From the NCBI GenBank assembly GCA_013285505.1, contig CP053450.1, positions 3,890,796 to 3,954,795 on the forward strand: a stretch of DNA of 64,000 nt, read 5' to 3'. The first letter of the stretch is position 1; every line of letters starts with the position of its first letter. This document shows, piece by piece, positions 53,705-63,145 of this stretch. Below the pieces are notes generated by a model. That model searched no databases. It had not been told where the DNA came from and saw nothing but the letters and a program-made list of their open reading frames with translations. A program made the translations under genes and the position numbers. The stretch is from Planctomycetota bacterium. Its GTDB lineage: Bacteria; Planctomycetota; Phycisphaerae; Phycisphaerales; UBA1924.

Positions 53705-55304
53705 GTGACGCAGTTTGCCAACAAGTCAACGCTGGACCTTTCCGCACAACGATGTCTGAAGAATCTTGCTCCGGCGGTCCTGATCGAGCACGCGATTGCG
53801 GCCGGCGAGGGCCGCCTGGCGGCCAACGGCGCGGCTGGTCTGCATGACCGGCGACCGCACCGGCCGCTCGCCCAAGGACAAGTACCTCGAGGACACGCCG
53901 GACATCCACGACAAGATCGACTGGGGCAAGGTGAACCAGCCGATCACGCCCGAGCAGTTTGACCGGGCCCACCAGATCGCGGTCGAGTATCTGAACGACC
54001 AGCCCCGTTTGTTCGCCTTCGAGGGCTGGGCCGGGGCTGATGTGGACCACCGCCTCGGCGTGCAGGTCGTGACCGAGCAGGCGTGGCACGCGCTGTTTGC
54101 CAGCACGCTGTTCATCCGGCAGGGCTCGCCCAGCGACGCGGGCGATGGCAGCTGGAAGCACGACTGGACCGTGATCAACGCCGGCCGCCGCCACCTGACC
54201 GAGGCCGAGCAGGCCGAGCTGGGGATGAAGAGCGGTCTGCTGATCGCGCAGAGCATGGCCAAGAAGACGGTCGTGATCCTGGGCACCGAGTACGCCGGCG
54301 AGATCAAGAAGAGCATTTTCTACGCGCTCAACTTCGACCTGCCGGAAGAGGGTGTCTTCCCGATGCACTGCTCGTCGAACGTGGCGACGAACGACCCGAA
54401 GAACGTCGCGCTGTTCTTCGGCCTCAGCGGCACGGGCAAGACGACGCTGAGCGCCGATCCCGACCGCGACCTCATCGGCGACGACGAGCACGGCTGGGGG
54501 ACCAACGGCGTGTTCAACTTCGAGGGCGGGTGCTACGCCAAGTGCATCAAGCTCTCGCAGGAGGGCGAGCCGCAGATCTGGGACGCGATCAGGTTCGGCA
54601 GCGTGCTCGAGAACACCGTCATCGACGACGACACCCGCGTGCCCGACTACGACGACGGCTCGATCACCGAGAACACGCGGGTGACCTACCCGGTGGACTT
54701 CATCCCGCACGCGGTGATCCCCAGCATCGGCGGGCACCCGACCAACGTGGTGTTCCTGACCGCCGACGCGTTCGGCGTGCTGCCGCCGGTCAGCAAGCTG
54801 AGCCCGGAGCAGGCGGCGTACTACTTCATCAACGGCTACACGAGCAAGCTGGCGGGCACCGAGGCGGGCGTGACCGAGCCGGTGCCCAACTTCTCGGCGT
54901 GCTTCGGCTCGCCGTTCATGCCGCGGCGGCCGACCGAGTACGCCCGCATGCTCACCGACCGCATCGCCAAGCACGGCTCGGACGTGTGGCTGCTGAACAC
55001 CGGGTGGACCGGCGGCGGGCACGGCACGGGGCACCGCTTCAGCCTGAAGTACACCCGCGCGATGGTGCACGCGATCCTCGACGGCAGCCTCGCCAAGACC
55101 AAGTTCACCCCCGACGCGATCTTCGGCCTGCCCATCCCCGACGCGGTGCCGGGCGTGCCCAGCGAGGTGCTGCACCCCCGCAACACGTGGAAGGACGGGG
55201 CCGCGTACGACGCGCAGGCGAAGAAGCTGGCCAAGATGTTCCGCGAGAACGACGCGAAGTTTGAGATGCGGGATAGTGTGAGGGCGAGCGGGCCGCAGGG
55301 CTAG
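53705..55304 (+). CDS. pckA: Phosphoenolpyruvate carboxykinase (ATP), one frame break
   Basis: Interconverts oxaloacetate + ATP and PEP + CO2 + ADP in gluconeogenesis. About 533 residues from GTG 53705. A break near 53832 (GGCGCGGCTG, one CG short) restores ANGARLVCMTGDRTGRSPKD, the substrate-binding RTGRSPKD region. FPMHCSSNVA (metal-binding), FFGLSGTGKTTLSADP (P-loop, ~240-247), GDDEHGWGTNGVFNFEGGCY and TGWTGGGHGTGHRFSLKYTR follow in the family order. It is the ATP type, not the GTP type. Its TAG shares the CTAG palindrome with the convergent glycosyltransferase stop. Confidence 0.93.
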
Positions 55305-56215
55305 ATCAACCGAGTCGAACGCGCAGATAACCGCACTCGTTCTGAGTGGGAAAGATATCCCGCAGACATCGCGGCTACCTGCAGATCGGCGAGCGCTTGT
55401 AGTTCCGGCTTGACTGCGACAATCTGTGATGGCTTGTGTATCGCGAGCGAGTTGCGCCATGCCAAGTGGCAGGTGCCTCGCCCATATCGCTCAAATCGCT
55501 TTCGAAAGTCGACTAAGCACTCTTCGAATCGGTGAGTGACCACCGCATCTGGACACCAAGCAATCGAACCACATCGCAAGAGATCAATTCCCAGTTGAAG
55601 GTCCTCTCCTGCCGCGAACGGGTAAGTCTCATCGAATCCACCTACGGACATCACTGCACGCATGGAGACGAGAGCGTTGGCCGTCACGACCGACTGGGGC
55701 TGACCATCCGTACCCATTGGAGGATTCAGAATGCCTTCGGTGGTCATATAGCTATTGATGGGATCGAGTTCTATCGATCTCGATTCGCCTACAACCGGTC
55801 CCGCTACTGCTACACATTGGCGCGCCGACGTAGCCGATGCGATCGTATCGAAGAACCAAGGCGCTCGCAGACAACCAGTGTCTGTAAAATAGACCCACTC
55901 CGCACCTTGGCGCCTCAGACGACGCACGCCCACGTTCCGAGCGAAGCTCGGCCCACGGTTTCCGGGATACCAGATGCGAATGACGGGCATCCGTCCGAGC
56001 CAAGTCGGCGCATAGTCCTCAGAATTGTCATCGATGACAACCAACAGGCGCGGCCGAGGTCGGCAACACAGAATGCCCTCCAGCGTTTCGCGGAGTGCCT
56101 CCCAATCCTGAAAGGTCGGGATCACCACGCCGGTGTTAGTGCATCGAAAGCGTGGCACCCGGATCGGAGTCGTATGTTCAGCGAATGCGAGCGGCAGAGA
56201 CCATGCATATGACAT
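55301..56215 (-). CDS. Glycosyltransferase family 2, low-GC (likely acquired)
   Basis: 304 residues, frame intact. The GT-A fold reads TNTGVVIPTFQDWEALRETL, LLVVIDDNSED (with DDNS nucleotide/Mg site), WYPGNRGPSFARNVGVRRLR, EWVYFTDTGCL and GGFDETYPFAAGEDLQLGID, with the acidic GEDLQLG motif. No signal peptide. It is predicted to add a sugar to a surface glycan. Base composition is close to half G+C, far below its neighbours, and codon use includes many A/T third positions, so it is probably a transferred gene. The preceding 130 bases are also A+T-rich. No other glycan genes are adjacent. Confidence 0.88.
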   Translation of the reverse strand: MSYAWSLPLAFAEHTTPIRVPRFRCTNTGVVIPTFQDWEALRETLEGILCCRPRPRLLVVIDDNSEDYAPTWLGRMPVIRIWYPGNRGPSFARNVGVRRLRRQGAEWVYFTDTGCLRAPWFFDTIASATSARQCVAVAGPVVGESRSIELDPINSYMTTEGILNPPMGTDGQPQSVVTANALVSMRAVMSVGGFDETYPFAAGEDLQLGIDLLRCGSIAWCPDAVVTHRFEECLVDFRKRFERYGRGTCHLAWRNSLAIHKPSQIVAVKPELQALADLQVAAMSAGYLSHSERVRLSARSTRLI

Positions 56216-56346
56216 CTTGATTCCCCACGACGAGTAGATAGTTATATGCTGAACTGGCCATCGAGTTCCGCATGGGTGCTCGTGATCGATGGCTCCGCAC
56301 GGGCACACTCTGCCTCGCCGGGGCCACTCCAGCCCTACCCTCCCCC

Positions 56347-56652
56347 ATGCACACCATCATCGACTTCACACTCATCCCCATCGGCACCGGCGTCTCGGTC
56401 TCGCCGTACATCGCGGCCTGCCAGCGGGTGCTTGACGAGGCAGGGCTGACGTATCAGCTCCACCCCAACGGCACGGGGGTCGAGGGCGAGTGGGACGCGG
56501 TGTTCGCGGCCGTGAAGCGCTGCCACGAGGTGGTGCACGAGATGGGCTCGCCGCGGGTGCACACGTGTGTGCAGATCGGCACGCGGACGGATCGGTCGCA
56601 GTCGATGGCCGAGAAGGCATCGAGCGTGACGCGGCGGCTCGCGGAGGGCTGA
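56347..56652 (+). CDS. MTH1187/YkoF-type thiamine-binding family protein
   Basis: 101 residues. IIDFTLIPIGTGVSVSPYIA followed by ACQRVLDEAGLTYQLHPNGT and GVEGEWDAVFAAVKRCHEVV matches the small ferredoxin-like thiamine-binding (DUF77) family. The PIGTG and HPNGTGVEGEWD segments are its ligand-site features. Family members bind thiamine or related compounds and often sit near transporters; here no thiamine gene is adjacent. The frame is intact. Confidence 0.88.
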   Translation: MHTIIDFTLIPIGTGVSVSPYIAACQRVLDEAGLTYQLHPNGTGVEGEWDAVFAAVKRCHEVVHEMGSPRVHTCVQIGTRTDRSQSMAEKASSVTRRLAEG

Positions 56653-56740
56653 CTTTGCCGCGGCGCGCGCAGCCCGGCACTCACCCGCGGCGCTAGCCTT
56701 GCTCATTACCCGAAGACCGAACCACGCCTCGGAGACGCGC

Positions 56741-57505
56741 ATGCCTCGCAAACCCTACGTCGGCGGCAACTGGAAGATGAACACCGACCGGGTCACCGGC
56801 CCGGCGCTGGCGCGTGAGGTCGCGGCCTCGGCGCAGGCCAACCCCGGGTGTGAGGTGGCGGTGTTTGTGCCGTTCCCGTATCTGTGGGCGGTGGGCGAGG
56901 CGATCGGGAGTGCCCCGGTCGCGCTGGGCGCGCAGGACTGCTACTTCGAGCCCGGCGGGGCTTTTACCGGCGAGGTGTCGCTGGGCATGCTGCAGGACTG
57001 CCGCGTGACCGACGTGCTGACCGGCCACTCCGAACGCCGCCACGTGCTGGGCGAGACCGACGAGCTGATCAACCGCAAGACGCTGGCGGTGCTGGAGGCG
57101 GGGATGACGTGCGTACTCTGCATCGGCGAATTGCTCGAAGAGCGCGAGGCAGGGCAGACCGACGTGGTGAACGAGCGGCAGCTGCGGGCGGGGCTGGCCG
57201 GCGTGACGGCGGTGCAGATGGCCAGGGTCGTGATCGCCTACGAGCCGGTGTGGGCGATCGGCACGGGCAAGGTGGCGACGCCGGAGGACGCGCAGGCGGC
57301 CCACGCCCGGTGCCGGGCGGTGCTGGAGGATCTCTACGACTCGATCACCGCGGACGCGACGCGGATTATCTACGGCGGGTCGCTCAAGCCGGCGAATGCC
57401 GCGGAACTGCTTGCCCAGCCTGACATCGATGGCGGGCTGGTGGGCGGGGCGAGCCTGAAGGGGGCGGACTTTGGGCCCATTGTCGAGGCGGCGGGTCGGG
57501 CGTGA
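56741..57505 (+). CDS. tpiA: Triosephosphate isomerase
   Basis: Interconverts dihydroxyacetone phosphate and glyceraldehyde 3-phosphate. 254 residues with all catalytic elements: GGNWKMN (Asn10, Lys12), TGHSERR (His ~94), AYEPVWAIGTGK (Glu ~167, mobile loop 6) and YGGSLKPANAAELL phosphate loop. The frame is intact. It follows the thiamine-binding gene by 88 bases. secG lies downstream beyond a convergent propeller gene; in many bacteria tpiA and secG are adjacent, so that gene probably inserted between them. Confidence 0.97.
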   Translation: MPRKPYVGGNWKMNTDRVTGPALAREVAASAQANPGCEVAVFVPFPYLWAVGEAIGSAPVALGAQDCYFEPGGAFTGEVSLGMLQDCRVTDVLTGHSERRHVLGETDELINRKTLAVLEAGMTCVLCIGELLEEREAGQTDVVNERQLRAGLAGVTAVQMARVVIAYEPVWAIGTGKVATPEDAQAAHARCRAVLEDLYDSITADATRIIYGGSLKPANAAELLAQPDIDGGLVGGASLKGADFGPIVEAAGRA

Positions 57506-57523
57506 GCCGGAGCCGGCACTCCC

Positions 57524-58858
57524 TCAGCAGCCCGCGACCCAGTCATTCAGATAGGCGATGAAGTCCTGGGAATTGACGGTGCCATCGCCGTTCCAGTCGG
57601 CGACGGGGTCGCTGGTGGTCCAGGCGTTGAGGAAGAAGAGGAAGTCTCGGGTGTCGACGAGACCGTCGTGGGTGAGGTCCGAGGGGCAGGGTGGGCTTGC
57701 GTCAAAGACGTACGCCGAGCCGATGTCGTCGTCGTCCCAAGCCCCAACAACAGCCCGGGTATCGCTGATCGCGACGGCCCCTCCGAACTGATCCGACGCC
57801 GCGCCATCGGCGGGAAGGAGCTTGGCGATCTGCTGGCCGGAGATCGTGTCGAAGAGGTACGCAGAACCGGAGTAGATACCGTTGTCATCGTCATAGTCAG
57901 CCCCAACGACGGCCGTGTTGCCGCTGATCGCGACGGAGATACCAAAGCGGTCGTGCTCAGCGCCGTCGTTGGGAAGGAGCTTGGCGATCTGCTCGCCGGT
58001 GACCGTGTCGAAGAGGTAGGCCGATCCCGCACCGAGACCGTCGTCGGTGTCGGCCCGAGATGCTCCCACGATCGCCGTGGTGCCGCTGATCGCGACGGAA
58101 TTACCAAACCGATCCTCCCTCCAGCCGTCGCTGGGAAGGAGCTTGGCAATCTGCTGGCCGGTGACCGTGTCAAATAGATACGCAGCACCGGCGTTGCTGT
58201 GGATGTCGTCGTCCTTGTCCGCCCCGACAACAACAGTGGTGCCGCTGATCGCGACGGAGATGCCGAATCTGTCCTCCGCCGCACCGTCATCTGGCACGAG
58301 CTTGGCGATCGGCACGAACGTCCCCACCTCATAAAGGTACGCCGATCCGGAGTCGACGCCACTGTCGTCGTCCTTGTACACCCCGACAACGACGGTGGTA
58401 CCGCTGATCGCGACGGAAATGCCGAATCTGTCGTCCTCCGCACCATCGAACCGAATGAGCTTGGCGATCTGCTCGCCGCTGACCGTGTCGAAGAGGTATG
58501 CAGAACCAGAATTGGTGCCGGCTTCATCGTCGTTTGGCACCCCAACAACGGCCGTGGTGCCGCTGACCGCGACGGAGATACCGAAGCTGTCGAACAGATC
58601 GCCGTCGTTGGGAACGAGCTTGGCGATCTGCTGGCCGGTGAATGTGTCAAAGAGGTACACCGACCCGGAGCCGCTCCCGTTGTCGTTATCGTCTGCGTGA
58701 GCTCCAACAACCGCCGTGGTACCGCTGATTGCGACGGAATAGCCGAACCTGTCGCCCGGAGCGCCGTCGTCGGACAGAAGCTTCGCGACCTCATGGTGTT
58801 GAGCGAGCACCGTCGCGACAACGCTCATCACGGCGATGGCGAATGCAAGTCGGTACAT
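57524..58858 (-). CDS. Secreted seven-bladed FG-GAP beta-propeller with GC-type dockerin (paralogue of 41472-42845)
   Basis: 444 residues. Signal peptide MYRLAFAIAVMSVVATVLA. Seven highly alike blades of ~53 residues follow, each DRFGISVAISGTTAVVG...DDD...SGSAYLFDTVTGQQIAKLLP. The similarity between blades, also visible as a ~159-base DNA period, points to recent tandem amplification. The tail is DLTHDGLVDTRDFLFFLNAW, then DWNGDGTVNSQDFIAYLNDW, VAGC. The gene is visibly less G+C-rich than its neighbours. It sits between tpiA and secG on the opposite strand. A surface role is inferred from the signal peptide and dockerin. Confidence 0.86.
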   Translation of the reverse strand: MYRLAFAIAVMSVVATVLAQHHEVAKLLSDDGAPGDRFGYSVAISGTTAVVGAHADDNDNGSGSGSVYLFDTFTGQQIAKLVPNDGDLFDSFGISVAVSGTTAVVGVPNDDEAGTNSGSAYLFDTVSGEQIAKLIRFDGAEDDRFGISVAISGTTVVVGVYKDDDSGVDSGSAYLYEVGTFVPIAKLVPDDGAAEDRFGISVAISGTTVVVGADKDDDIHSNAGAAYLFDTVTGQQIAKLLPSDGWREDRFGNSVAISGTTAIVGASRADTDDGLGAGSAYLFDTVTGEQIAKLLPNDGAEHDRFGISVAISGNTAVVGADYDDDNGIYSGSAYLFDTISGQQIAKLLPADGAASDQFGGAVAISDTRAVVGAWDDDDIGSAYVFDASPPCPSDLTHDGLVDTRDFLFFLNAWTTSDPVADWNGDGTVNSQDFIAYLNDWVAGC

Positions 58859-59296
58859 GACTGTCCCTCTCGTGGCGTTTCCGGAATCGGGTGATCGAAC
58901 GGTGGCGGTCGGGCGATCGCCCCTTTGGTGGTCCAGTATCGGCGTATCGGGACGGCGATGCAAGGCGATTCCGGAGCCGAGCCGTGGACGGCGGAGAGAC
59001 GAACGAATCCGCCTCTGAGGGGCCGGAAAGCGGCTTGCTCGGCGGCCAACCGCCTTCTCCGGCCAAGCCGCACTCCTCCCCCCCCCCACTCCCCCCTCCC
59101 CCTGAGCAGCGCTCCCCCATGAGCAGGCGCAGAGCCCACGCTGGCGCGTTGGGCCGCTTTGCGGTGGCTCTGGTGCCACCCCGCCTAGACTTTCGGCCCT
59201 GCTTCGGGCAAGAGCCCGGGGCTTCTTCCGAATGATCACGCGGCCCCCGACGGGCCGGACCGGCGGCCCGGACGCCGGTGGGAGTCTTGACGCACC
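58859..59296. other. Divergent intergenic region with C-rich tract and extragenic repeat
   Basis: No gene supported in 438 bases between the propeller gene (-) and secG (+). It holds a C-rich polypyrimidine run around 59078-59102 and copy 2 of the AGCCCACGCT element at 59133-59155. No convincing promoter was picked out. Confidence 0.45.
59133..59155. repeat. Extragenic repeat, copy 2 (see 1339-1362)
   Basis: AGCCCACGCT then GGCGCGTTGGGCC, one mismatch against copy 1 over 23 bases. Followed by a loosely similar CTTT/GGGC-rich stretch, as in copy 1. Confidence 0.55.
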
Positions 59297-59931
59297 ATGG
59301 ACCTCTCTCTGGATCTCACTCTCGGCATGTTGACCCTCGGCGCGAGCCAGGTCGTCGTTGGGGCGCTGACCGTCCTCTTTCTGTTCTGTTCGGTCCTGCT
59401 GATCCTGACCGTGCTCATCCAGCGGCCGCAGGGCGGCGGGCTGTCCGGTGCGTTCGGCGGCGGCGGCGGTGCTGGCGGCGAGACGGCGTTTGGCGCGCAC
59501 AGGCGATGCGCTGACGATGGCGACGATCGGGTTCTTTGTGCTGTGGCTGGCGATCGCGGTCGGGCTGGTGCTGTTTATGGCGCCGGGCGTGGCGCCGACG
59601 GGGACCGGGGCCGCGGCGACGTCGAACCAGGTGGCGACGCCGGAAGACCGCGAGGGCGGTGCGGGCTCCGACGCGGACGGTGCGTCCGCGGCCGAGGTGC
59701 TCGACGAGGCCGGGAATGTGATCGAAGACGCGGTCGATGGTGCCGCGGACGGGGCGGCCGACGGTGTGGGCGATGGGGCGGGCGGTGCGGATGGCACCGT
59801 CGATGACCCGGCCGCGACCGATGGTGCGACGGACGGCGGGACCGGCGGTGCCGCGGATGGGCGCCGGTGATGGTTCGGGCGCGGGTACCGACGGCGGCAC
59901 CGACGGCGGCACCGACGGCGGCGGACGCTAA
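59297..59931 (+). CDS. secG: Preprotein translocase subunit SecG, two frame breaks, long low-complexity tail
   Basis: Accessory SecYEG subunit. TM1 is VVVGALTVLFLFCSVLLILT, followed by the SecG core VLIQRPQGGGLSGAFGGGGG and GETAFGA. A break near 59492 (GGCGCGCACAGG, one CG short) restores FGARTGDALTMATIGFFVLW, and TM2 (LWLAIAVGLVLFMA) follows. The tail is ~110 residues of Asp/Gly/Ala. As written it stops at 59870; adding one CG at 59865 continues the same composition (GTDGGTDGGTDGGG) to a stop at 59929-59931, which I prefer. Next gene yicC is 58 bases away. Confidence 0.85.
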
Positions 59932-59989
59932 GCTGGTGGGACCGAGTTGAGTTCTACCAACGGCCGCAGGGCCGAGGAGCGTTCGTCCC

Positions 59990-60880
59990 GTGATCCGCAG
60001 CATGACAGGGTTTGGTGAGGCTTCCCGCCACGTCGATGGCGTGCATTACGCGGTTGAGCTGCGCTCGCTGAACAACAAGTACTTCAAGGCGTCCATCCGG
60101 CTGCCCGAGCAGTTGCAGGCACTCGAGGCCGATCTGGAGGCGGCGTTGCGGCACCGCATCGCGCGGGGCAGCGTGACGCTGACGGTCAGCTTCGCCGACA
60201 CCTCGGCCTCGGCGGCGCTGGAGGTGAACCACCAGGCGCTGGACCGGTACGTCGAGCAGCTCCGCCGGTCGAAAGCGGTGCAGACCGGCGAGGTGGTGAT
60301 CGATCTGGCCCCGCTGCTGGCGTTGCCCGGCGTGCTGCAAAACCCGACCGACGAGGACGACCGCCTGCAGCAGACGCGGACGCTGCTGGTCGGGCTGGTG
60401 GGCGAGGCGTGCGACCATCTGCTCTCGATGCGTCGTCGCGAGGGGGCGTTGCTGAACGAGGAGCTGGAGGGCCACCGCGACCTGATCGCCGACCGTCTGG
60501 CGAAGATCCGCGAGCAGGCCCCGCGGGTGATCGCCGAGTACGAGAACCGGCTGCGGCTGCGGATGGAGGAGATGTTCCGCGAGGCGCAGCTGCGTGTCGA
60601 GCCGGTGGAGATGATCCGCGAGATCGCGGTGTACGCGGAGAAGACGGACATCGCCGAGGAGATCAGCCGTCTGGGCGGGCACATCGAGCAGTTCACCGAG
60701 ATGCTGGCCTCTGACGAGGAGCAGCCGGTGGGGCGGACGATGGACTTCCTCGCCCAGGAGATGCTGCGCGAGGCGAACACGATCGCGAGCAAGAGCCCCG
60801 ATAGCCTGGTGAGCCGGCTGATCGTGGAGGTCAAGGGCACGATCGACCGCATCAAGGAACAGGTGCAGAACGTCGAGTAG
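59990..60880 (+). CDS. yicC: YicC-family endoribonuclease
   Basis: 296 residues, frame intact. Start GTG 59990 (family start MIRSMTGFGEA), with GAGGAG upstream. N-terminal domain: VELRSLNNKYFKASIRLPEQ, followed by LEADLEAALRHRIARGSVTL. C-terminal domain: EISRLGGHIEQFTEML and MDFLAQEMLREANTIASKSP, which carries the conserved ER-N-T-x-S-K signature of the family. YicC proteins are divalent-metal ribonucleases that affect sRNA stability in enterobacteria; the role here is unverified. Confidence 0.93.
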   Translation: MIRSMTGFGEASRHVDGVHYAVELRSLNNKYFKASIRLPEQLQALEADLEAALRHRIARGSVTLTVSFADTSASAALEVNHQALDRYVEQLRRSKAVQTGEVVIDLAPLLALPGVLQNPTDEDDRLQQTRTLLVGLVGEACDHLLSMRRREGALLNEELEGHRDLIADRLAKIREQAPRVIAEYENRLRLRMEEMFREAQLRVEPVEMIREIAVYAEKTDIAEEISRLGGHIEQFTEMLASDEEQPVGRTMDFLAQEMLREANTIASKSPDSLVSRLIVEVKGTIDRIKEQVQNVE

Positions 60881-60899
60881 CGCCCGCAGCGGGAACGCG

Positions 60900-61959
60900 A
60901 TGCCCACGCCCCGCCATCCATCCGAGGCCGCGTCAGCGGGCGCTGCACTGCCGGGCCAGTCCCGGTCGGTGTTGGCCCCGGGCGAGCTTGCCAGCGTGTG
61001 CGCGTTCTACGAGCTCGGGGCGGTGCGCAGCGTGTACGCGTTCAACCGGGGCAGCCGCCAGTCGCCCAAGGCGATCCTGGAGACCGAACGCGGGAAGTAT
61101 CTCATCAAGCGGCGCGCGCGCGGGCGGGACGACCCGTCGCGGGTCGCCAGCTCGCACGATCTGCAGCTCTTCCTGCACGCGGCCGGCTTTCCGACGCCGG
61201 CGATCATCGGGACGCGGCACGGGAACAACTCGATGGCCCAGCTGGATGGGCGGGTGTACGAGGTGTTCGCGTTTGTCGAAGGCGAGGCGTTCGACCGCAC
61301 GCCGGGGCCGTGCGAGGACGCGGGGCGCCAGCTGGCCCGGCTGCACGCGTTGGTGCGCGACTACCGGCCCCGCTGGCCCTCGCCGGCGTGGACGCCGGGG
61401 CAGCACGATCTGGTGGCGACGCAGCTCGGCGAGATCGCCGCACGCGGCGTGGCCTCGCGGGACGCGCGGCGGCTGCGGGAGGTCTTTGACCGGCTGCGGC
61501 CGTCGATGGCGGGGGGCGAGCGAGTCACAGATGCTGCACGCCGACTGGCACCCGGGGAACATGGTCTTCCGCGACGGGACGGTGGCGGCGGTGCTGGACT
61601 TTGACGGGGCCCGGCTCGGGCCGGTGCTGCTGGACATCGCGTCGGGGTCATTGCAGTTCTCGATGACGCGGGTGGGCGTGAACCCCGACGACTGGCCGGA
61701 CGGGCTGGACGCTCACCGGTTCGCGGCGTTCCTGCGCGGGTACGGGCCGGAAGCGATCGGCGCGGGGTTGCGGTCGTTGCCGGCGATGATGGGCGCGGCG
61801 CTGGTGGGCGAGGTGGTCGCCCCGGTGGCGGCGACGGGGACGTTTGCCGGGCGCGACCCGGGCCCCTTCCTGCGGATGGTGTGCCGCAAGACGGCGTGGT
61901 TGATCGAGAACGCGTCGAAGCTCGAATCGCTGGCGAAACGCTCGGCCCGGGCCGGGTAG
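60900..61959 (+). CDS. Aminoglycoside phosphotransferase/homoserine kinase-like kinase, one frame break
   Basis: About 353 residues. The APH-fold N-lobe has SVYAFNRGSRQSPKAILETE and KYLIKRRARG (nucleotide Lys). QLARLHALVRDYRPRWP follows. After a break near 61528 (GTCACAGATG, one CG short) VTQMLHADWHPGNMVF gives the catalytic loop HADWHPGN, and AVLDFDGARLGPVLLDIA the Mg-binding DFD. Substrate unknown: small-molecule kinase such as homoserine or choline kinase, or an antibiotic-kinase homologue. It is 19 bases after yicC and probably cotranscribed. Confidence 0.82.
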
Positions 61960-62042
61960 GCCGGGTTGGCTCGTTCGGGACCGGGGCCGAATGGCGCATC
62001 GGCCTTGCCTGGGGCCGGCGGATCGACGACACTGTCTGTGGC

Positions 62043-63124
62043 ATGATCAAGAGCACCACAACGATTTCTTGCTTTGCGCTGGTGGTCCTTCTGGCGGGGA
62101 CGACAGCGTCGGCCCAGCGCGACGACCTGCCCGACACCCGGCCGCCGGTCGAGGAGATGGTCGAATGGCTCGACTCGCCGGTGTTTGCCGCGAGGCAGCA
62201 GGCGCTGGTGGCGTTGCTCGAGCGTCGCGATCTGGATCTCGTGGAGATCGACGCGTGGCGCAGCCGCGAGGATCTCTCGCCGGAGCAGCGGCTGCGGCTC
62301 GACGAGCTTGCGCTGCAGGTCTTTGCGCGCGGGCCCCGGGCAGCGCTGGGGATCAGCTTCCCGCCGGACGACCGGGGCGGGGTGCGGATCATGGACGTGG
62401 TCGCGGGGTTCGCGGCGGCCGACCTGTTGGTGCCGGGCGACCGGATCCTGACCGCCGACGGCGTGCCGCTGTCGCGTCAGGCGATGTTGCGGGCGGCGAT
62501 CCTCTCGCACGCGCCGGGTGAGCACCTCGAACTGACGGTCGAGCGGGGCGGCGAGATCCTAGATATTTCGGTGCCGCTGGGCAGCTTCGGCAACCTGCGG
62601 GGTGCCGCGACGCCAAGAGCGAGCGACCTCGTCGCGGCGTGGTCTCTCCGCCAGAGCCGGGCGGGGTCGCGACGCTGCTGGGGACGCCGATCCGGCCGGA
62701 GCCGGTCGAGCTTGGCGGCGAGGCGGGCGGGGGCGACGCGCCGGAGCCGGGGTCGGCCGCGTGGCTGTCGGTGTACGCCTCGAGCGATGCGCCGAGCGGG
62801 CTGCTGGTGGGCGGGCAGCCGCGGGAGACGGCGGATCTCTCGCTGACACGCCTGGCGGCGTTGGACGCGTCGCGCGCCGTGACGCTCGAGGACCCCGAGC
62901 TGATGGGCGACGCCGATCTGGTGCTGCAGCTGACGATCCTGCGGAACGAGCGTTCGCAGGTGCTCGACGACATCACACGGATCGAGAACCTGATCGGCGG
63001 TCCGAACCTGGACGCGGGCGGGCGCGCGATGATGCGGCGGCGGCTCGAGCAGGTCCGCGAGCAGTTGGGCGTGCTCGAGGAACAGATCCGGCGCATCGAC
63101 GAGACCCGTCGCGGGAAGCGGTAG
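62043..63124 (+). CDS. Secreted PDZ-domain protein, one frame break
   Basis: About 360 residues. Signal peptide MIKSTTTISCFALVVLLAGT. Then a helical region (PPVEEMVEWLDSPVFAARQQ, ARGPRAALGISF), then a PDZ domain (GGVRIMDVVAGFAAADLLVP, GDRILTADGVPLS, GEHLELTVERGGEILDI). After a break near 62608 (single base lost) a linker leads to a C-terminal coiled coil (ILRNERSQVLDDITRIENLI, LEQVREQLGVLEEQIRRIDE). Not a protease itself: no catalytic domain is visible. It may be an envelope adaptor. Convergent with a TolC-type gene. Confidence 0.72.
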
Positions 63125-63145
63125 CGGCCCCTCGGCGGGCGGGGG

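Noticed and set aside
59880..59931. GACGGCGGCACC repeats taken for a CRISPR-like or satellite array
   Set aside because: They are three short units coding the Asp-Gly-Thr tail of SecG; no spacers.
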